DNA of 64,000 nucleotides from Cystobacter fuscus DSM 2262 (GTDB lineage: Bacteria > Myxococcota > Myxococcia > Myxococcales > Myxococcaceae). The notes under the pieces are model-generated. The model saw only the letters and a list, made by a program, of their open reading frames with translations, ran no database searches and was not told the origin of the DNA. Location: NCBI RefSeq assembly GCF_000335475.2, contig NZ_ANAH02000065.1, forward strand, positions 124,001 to 188,000. The letters are read 5' to 3'. Positions within the stretch are counted from its first letter, which is position 1, and each line of letters opens with the position of its first letter. Both the position numbers and the translations under genes were made by a program. Shown in pieces: positions 61,084 to 64,000 of this stretch.

Positions 61084-61734
61084 ATGCGCTTCCAGCCGCC
61101 CTGGAGCGGGGCCTTCCGCCTCCAGACCTTCTTCCACCGCACCCCCGAGGCCCTGCCCGCGAGCGCCATCGACGCCATGCGCGCGGCCATCCTGGACTCG
61201 TCCCTGCTCGGGGAGAGCAACCTGACGGCGCAGTTCTCGGGCACCTATGGGTTCTCGGTCACCTTCCGGCGCGAGGCCCGCGCCGAGGTGACGGAGCGGT
61301 TCGCCGCCTTCGCCCCGTTCCTCGAGGCCGCGCTCCTGCCGGGCTGCAACGCGTTCCTGCTCAACCCGCTCCTGGTGCACAACGGGCGTGGGGTGGCGGC
61401 GCACCTGGATCGCAGCATGGGCTCCTACGGCGCCGGTCTGGGCAACCCGATCGCGGTGAGCGTGCTCTACGTCCAGGTGCCGGAGCGGCTCGCGGGGGGA
61501 GAGCTGCGGCTGTACCACCGGGGCGAGCGCGTGGCGGCGCTGGCTCCCCTCGCGCGCTCGCTGGTGACGTTCCGGGGAGACCTGGTGCACGAGGTGGCCT
61601 CGGTCGAGGCCGGGGCCCCCGGGCTTTCGGCGGCGCGCATCAGCCTGGTGGTGGAGCAGTACCGTGTGCCGGAGCCGCTGCTCGCGCGGGTGCCGCGGTT
61701 CGAGCTGCGGACCCGGAGGGGGGTGGAGGCATGA
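61084..61734 (+). CDS. 2-oxoglutarate/Fe(II)-dependent oxygenase
   Basis: A 216-residue oxygenase of the prolyl-4-hydroxylase-like 2OG-Fe(II) type. The iron triad is His107 and Asp109 in AAHLDRS and His169 in GDLVHEV; Arg185 in AARISLVVEQY would bind 2-oxoglutarate. The double-stranded beta-helix strands are visible between. GGGAG precedes the ATG. It is divergent from the BTAD regulator and overlaps the following SRPBCC gene by ATGA. It could hydroxylate the lipopeptide (fatty chain or glycine), an amino acid or a protein; membership of the pathway is suggested only by proximity. Confidence 0.8.
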   Translation: MRFQPPWSGAFRLQTFFHRTPEALPASAIDAMRAAILDSSLLGESNLTAQFSGTYGFSVTFRREARAEVTERFAAFAPFLEAALLPGCNAFLLNPLLVHNGRGVAAHLDRSMGSYGAGLGNPIAVSVLYVQVPERLAGGELRLYHRGERVAALAPLARSLVTFRGDLVHEVASVEAGAPGLSAARISLVVEQYRVPEPLLARVPRFELRTRRGVEA

Positions 61735-62405
61735 GCGAGCTGGCGATGGAGTGGTGGGTGCCCCAGCGGCCGGATCAGGTCTTCACGGCCTTCGAGGATC
61801 CCTTCCGGCAGCGGCGCTGGTACGGGGCCCCGCCCGGAGGCCTGCGCCTCGGCGAGGAGGGAGAGTCGGAGGTGGGCGAGCCGTTCCGGATGAACCTGCT
61901 CGACGAGCGGGAGAGGCCCCTGGCGCAGATCTGCCGCGTGCTCGAGGTGGACCCCGGCCGGGGACTGGTGATGGAGCTGACGTGGGAGGGGCGGGAGGAC
62001 TACGGCCGCGAGACGACGCGCGTCTCATTCACCCTCCATCCGGCGGAGGGGGGCACGCGCATCGAGGTGCGCCAGGGCCCGTTCTCGAGCCGCGAGGTCG
62101 AGCAGGCGCACCGGGCGTACTGGGAAGCCAACATGGGGCGTCTGGCCCGGGTCGTCTCCGGAGAAGCCGTGCCCTGCTTCGAGGAGTTCTGGGAGGAGTC
62201 GAGTGGCTTCGTCGAGCCGCTCGGCCTGGCGACCCATGCGGTGCTCGCCGGCCTGCGGGAGGCCGGGGCGGCGCCCGAGTTGGTCGCCCAGGTGGAGGAG
62301 ACGCTCTACACGCACCTCGGCCGCCTGCCCGAGGAGACCGCGAGGGTGCTGGGGGCGGTGCTTCGCGCGCGGCTGCACGGGGGGCTTCCGGGTGGAGGCG
62401 GATAG
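61731..62405 (+). CDS. SRPBCC/AHSA1-like ligand-binding protein
   Basis: A 224-residue cytoplasmic protein. Residues 1-140 follow the SRPBCC helix-grip fold as in AHSA1 proteins: WWVPQRPDQVFTAFEDP at the N-terminus, strands such as AQICRVLEVDPGRGLVMELT and TRVSFTLHPAEGGTRIEV, and a C-terminal helix EVEQAHRAYWEANMGRL. Residues 140-224 are an extra helical part (CFEEFWEESSGF, LVAQVEETLYTHLGRLP). It is coupled by ATGA to the 2OG oxygenase gene, so the two likely act on or bind the same hydrophobic compound. No catalytic residues can be assigned. Confidence 0.72.
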   Translation: MSELAMEWWVPQRPDQVFTAFEDPFRQRRWYGAPPGGLRLGEEGESEVGEPFRMNLLDERERPLAQICRVLEVDPGRGLVMELTWEGREDYGRETTRVSFTLHPAEGGTRIEVRQGPFSSREVEQAHRAYWEANMGRLARVVSGEAVPCFEEFWEESSGFVEPLGLATHAVLAGLREAGAAPELVAQVEETLYTHLGRLPEETARVLGAVLRARLHGGLPGGGG

Positions 62406-62449
62406 GGCTGCCGCGTTGACCGGTCTCGGTGCTGCGCTAGGGTGCCTCC

Positions 62450-64000
62450 ATGCCGAAGCCATCATCGATGCCCTGGATCGACATCCCCATGTTCTCCGAA
62501 CCGGGGCAGGCCCATGCCTTCGCGAACCGGCAGGCACAGCTCGTCACGCTCCACAATGCCCTCGTCCAGGCCGGTAATGCTCTTCGAGGCGGGAACATGA
62601 ACGTGAGGCTCCGGCACGTGGTTTCCGGCTACAAGGGCGTGGGGAAATCCTCCCTCATCCTCCAGGCGCTCGGGCTCATTCGGGATGATCCCGAGGCGAG
62701 GCACTCCTACGAGAAGATGACTGGCATCACGGGAGCCTTGCTGGAACCCTTCGACAGGCAGCGCTGGATCATTCTCAGGGTTTCGGGCAAGCACGTCTCG
62801 AACGTTGATGCGGTCGGAGACGCGCTCCAGAGGGCTGTGGCGGAGGAGGATGAAAGGTCCGAGCAACGAAGGGAACCCCTCCTCCCCCTGCTCGCGGACA
62901 TCCGGCAACAGGTGGAGGCGACCACGGATCGGGCGCTCTCCCTTTCGATCTTCCATAGACTGTTGCCCCTGCGTGAAAACGAACTCTACAAAAAGGTACG
63001 GATCAGTCTGCGGGCCGTGGCGATCGCGCTGGAGTATGTGCAGAAGTGGCAGGGTTCCAAGCAATCCGAGAAGCTCGATCAGACCACCAGCAGTCAAAAC
63101 TCAGCGGAAATCGAAGGACAGCTCATCTCCCAGCTCAAGATGATCGCGGGCGGAGCCATCACTCCCGACCTGGAGAGTTCCCTCAAGATCGCGGCCAGCA
63201 TCATTCGCAAGAGTGGGGCTTCCTCGATTCAGTCCACCCAGGTCGAGCGGCAGTGGCGGATCAGCGCGCAGGTCGTTGTGGAGGCCCTCAACATCTTCTT
63301 TGAAGCAACCAATCGCGCTCAATTGCCCACCCTGCTCATCCTGGATGATCTCGACGAAGTGACCTCCGCCATCGGCCCTTCCATCGATGAGCGGGCGCGC
63401 GCTCTGAGTTGGATACTTGGGCCTTTCACCGAGTTGAAACCCACATGCCTCGTCATCAGCCTGCGTCAGGAGTACATGCACGAGGACATCTCGAGACAAT
63501 TTCGGCCGATACACATTCCGCCCATGACGAGAGACTCGGCCGCCATCGCTGTCGAGCGGTGGGGGGAAGTCCAGGGTCCACCCTTGACGCCGGAGCAGGT
63601 TCAATGGCTCCAAGAGCAGGGCGACCAATTCCTCAAGTCCTTTGACCGGAATGAGCCCGTGGTCGTTCCCTTCCATTTCCTCCAGCTGGTCTCATGGTTC
63701 GCCAATGGCGCCGCCGTGGAAGGAGAGAGCGCGGAGCAGGCGCTCTTGCGCTACCTTGGGGAGAAGAATTTTCGGAGCAGTGTTCGCATCTTCGAGCGTC
63801 TTGCCTCCGTCATGCCGGACGACGACATCATGCGATGCGCGGCCTCGAGCCCGGTGGAGTCGGCGGCGTACGCCCTATCCGAAAGTGATCGCAAGGAGTT
63901 GGAGCAGGCGGGCCTCGTCCGGCCGGCTATGGCGGGAGATCCCCACGACACGCGGATTGTCATCGATCCGCTGTGCGCCTACCTGCGACTGGCCAAGAAG
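62450..64000 (+). CDS. P-loop ATPase, 3' end outside window
   Basis: An open frame of at least 517 codons running off the right edge. It starts at ATG 62450 (MPKPSSMPWIDIPMF) with a weak AGGGTG site. Walker A is SGYKGVGKSSL (Lys66) and Walker B is TLLILDDLDEV (Asp299), with about 200 residues of mostly helical insert between them, so the ATPase is of a STAND/KAP-like or Orc-like kind. A sensor-like segment CLVISLRQEYMHED follows. Codons such as AAA, GAA, CAA and TTT are much more frequent than in the neighbours, a sign of recent transfer. Genes to the right may reveal a defence or mobile system. Confidence 0.75.
   Translation, partial: MPKPSSMPWIDIPMFSEPGQAHAFANRQAQLVTLHNALVQAGNALRGGNMNVRLRHVVSGYKGVGKSSLILQALGLIRDDPEARHSYEKMTGITGALLEPFDRQRWIILRVSGKHVSNVDAVGDALQRAVAEEDERSEQRREPLLPLLADIRQQVEATTDRALSLSIFHRLLPLRENELYKKVRISLRAVAIALEYVQKWQGSKQSEKLDQTTSSQNSAEIEGQLISQLKMIAGGAITPDLESSLKIAASIIRKSGASSIQSTQVERQWRISAQVVVEALNIFFEATNRAQLPTLLILDDLDEVTSAIGPSIDERARALSWILGPFTELKPTCLVISLRQEYMHEDISRQFRPIHIPPMTRDSAAIAVERWGEVQGPPLTPEQVQWLQEQGDQFLKSFDRNEPVVVPFHFLQLVSWFANGAAVEGESAEQALLRYLGEKNFRSSVRIFERLASVMPDDDIMRCAASSPVESAAYALSESDRKELEQAGLVRPAMAGDPHDTRIVIDPLCAYLRLAKK

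Overview
The window is GC-rich and densely coded. Its contents suggest a myxobacterium of the Cystobacterineae type (Archangium, Cystobacter, Melittangium or relatives). This is an inference from the gene mix: a giant Ser/Thr kinase-ATPase-histidine kinase hybrid, CHAT and STAND proteins, a PKS-NRPS megasynthase with its own fatty acyl-AMP ligase and P450, many lipoproteins and outer-membrane proteins, and secreted fungal-wall hydrolases. No tRNA, rRNA, CRISPR array or insertion sequence was seen.

Left part (1-14.2 kb): two coupled ABC-2 permease subunits (the first cut by the window edge), a Tat-exported cytokinin-dehydrogenase-like flavoprotein, an FG-GAP repeat lipoprotein, a divergent oxidoreductase/TetR pair with two palindromic operators, the kinase hybrid, and an aldo/keto reductase.

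Accessory block (14.4-28.4 kb): two convergent operons. The plus-strand operon encodes an unknown protein, a CHAT protease fused to a degenerate SIR2-like domain, and an nSTAND-type ATPase with about seven membrane spans. The minus-strand operon encodes an unknown 800-residue protein, a nucleoside 2-deoxyribosyltransferase-fold protein, a phospholipase-D-like protein, a tandem carboxymuconolactone-decarboxylase-like protein and an outer-membrane barrel. Both look like candidate conflict or predation systems not readily assigned to a named type.

Middle (28.8-44.9 kb): a GntP-type transporter coupled to a small protein and Rnk, a small frameshifted gene, a YtcJ-like amidohydrolase, a compact RiPP locus (57-residue double-Gly precursor, radical SAM-SPASM enzyme, SHOCT protein), a DUF481-type outer-membrane protein divergent from a heterodimeric ABC exporter, convergent GH76 and GH16 glycan hydrolases, and a short-chain dehydrogenase.

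Right part (45.2-64 kb): a lipopeptide locus. A fatty acyl-AMP ligase with its own carrier domain starts a fatty acid. One megasynthase (KS-AT-ACP-aminotransferase-monooxygenase-C-A-PCP-TE) adds a malonyl unit, aminates it at the beta position, probably hydroxylates it at the alpha position, and couples it to an amino acid whose specificity residues read as glycine. A P450 lies between the two. The predicted product is a 3-amino-2-hydroxy fatty acyl-glycine, microginin-like in its head group. A BTAD/AAA regulator, a 2-oxoglutarate oxygenase and a SRPBCC protein follow. The window ends inside a less GC-rich P-loop ATPase gene.
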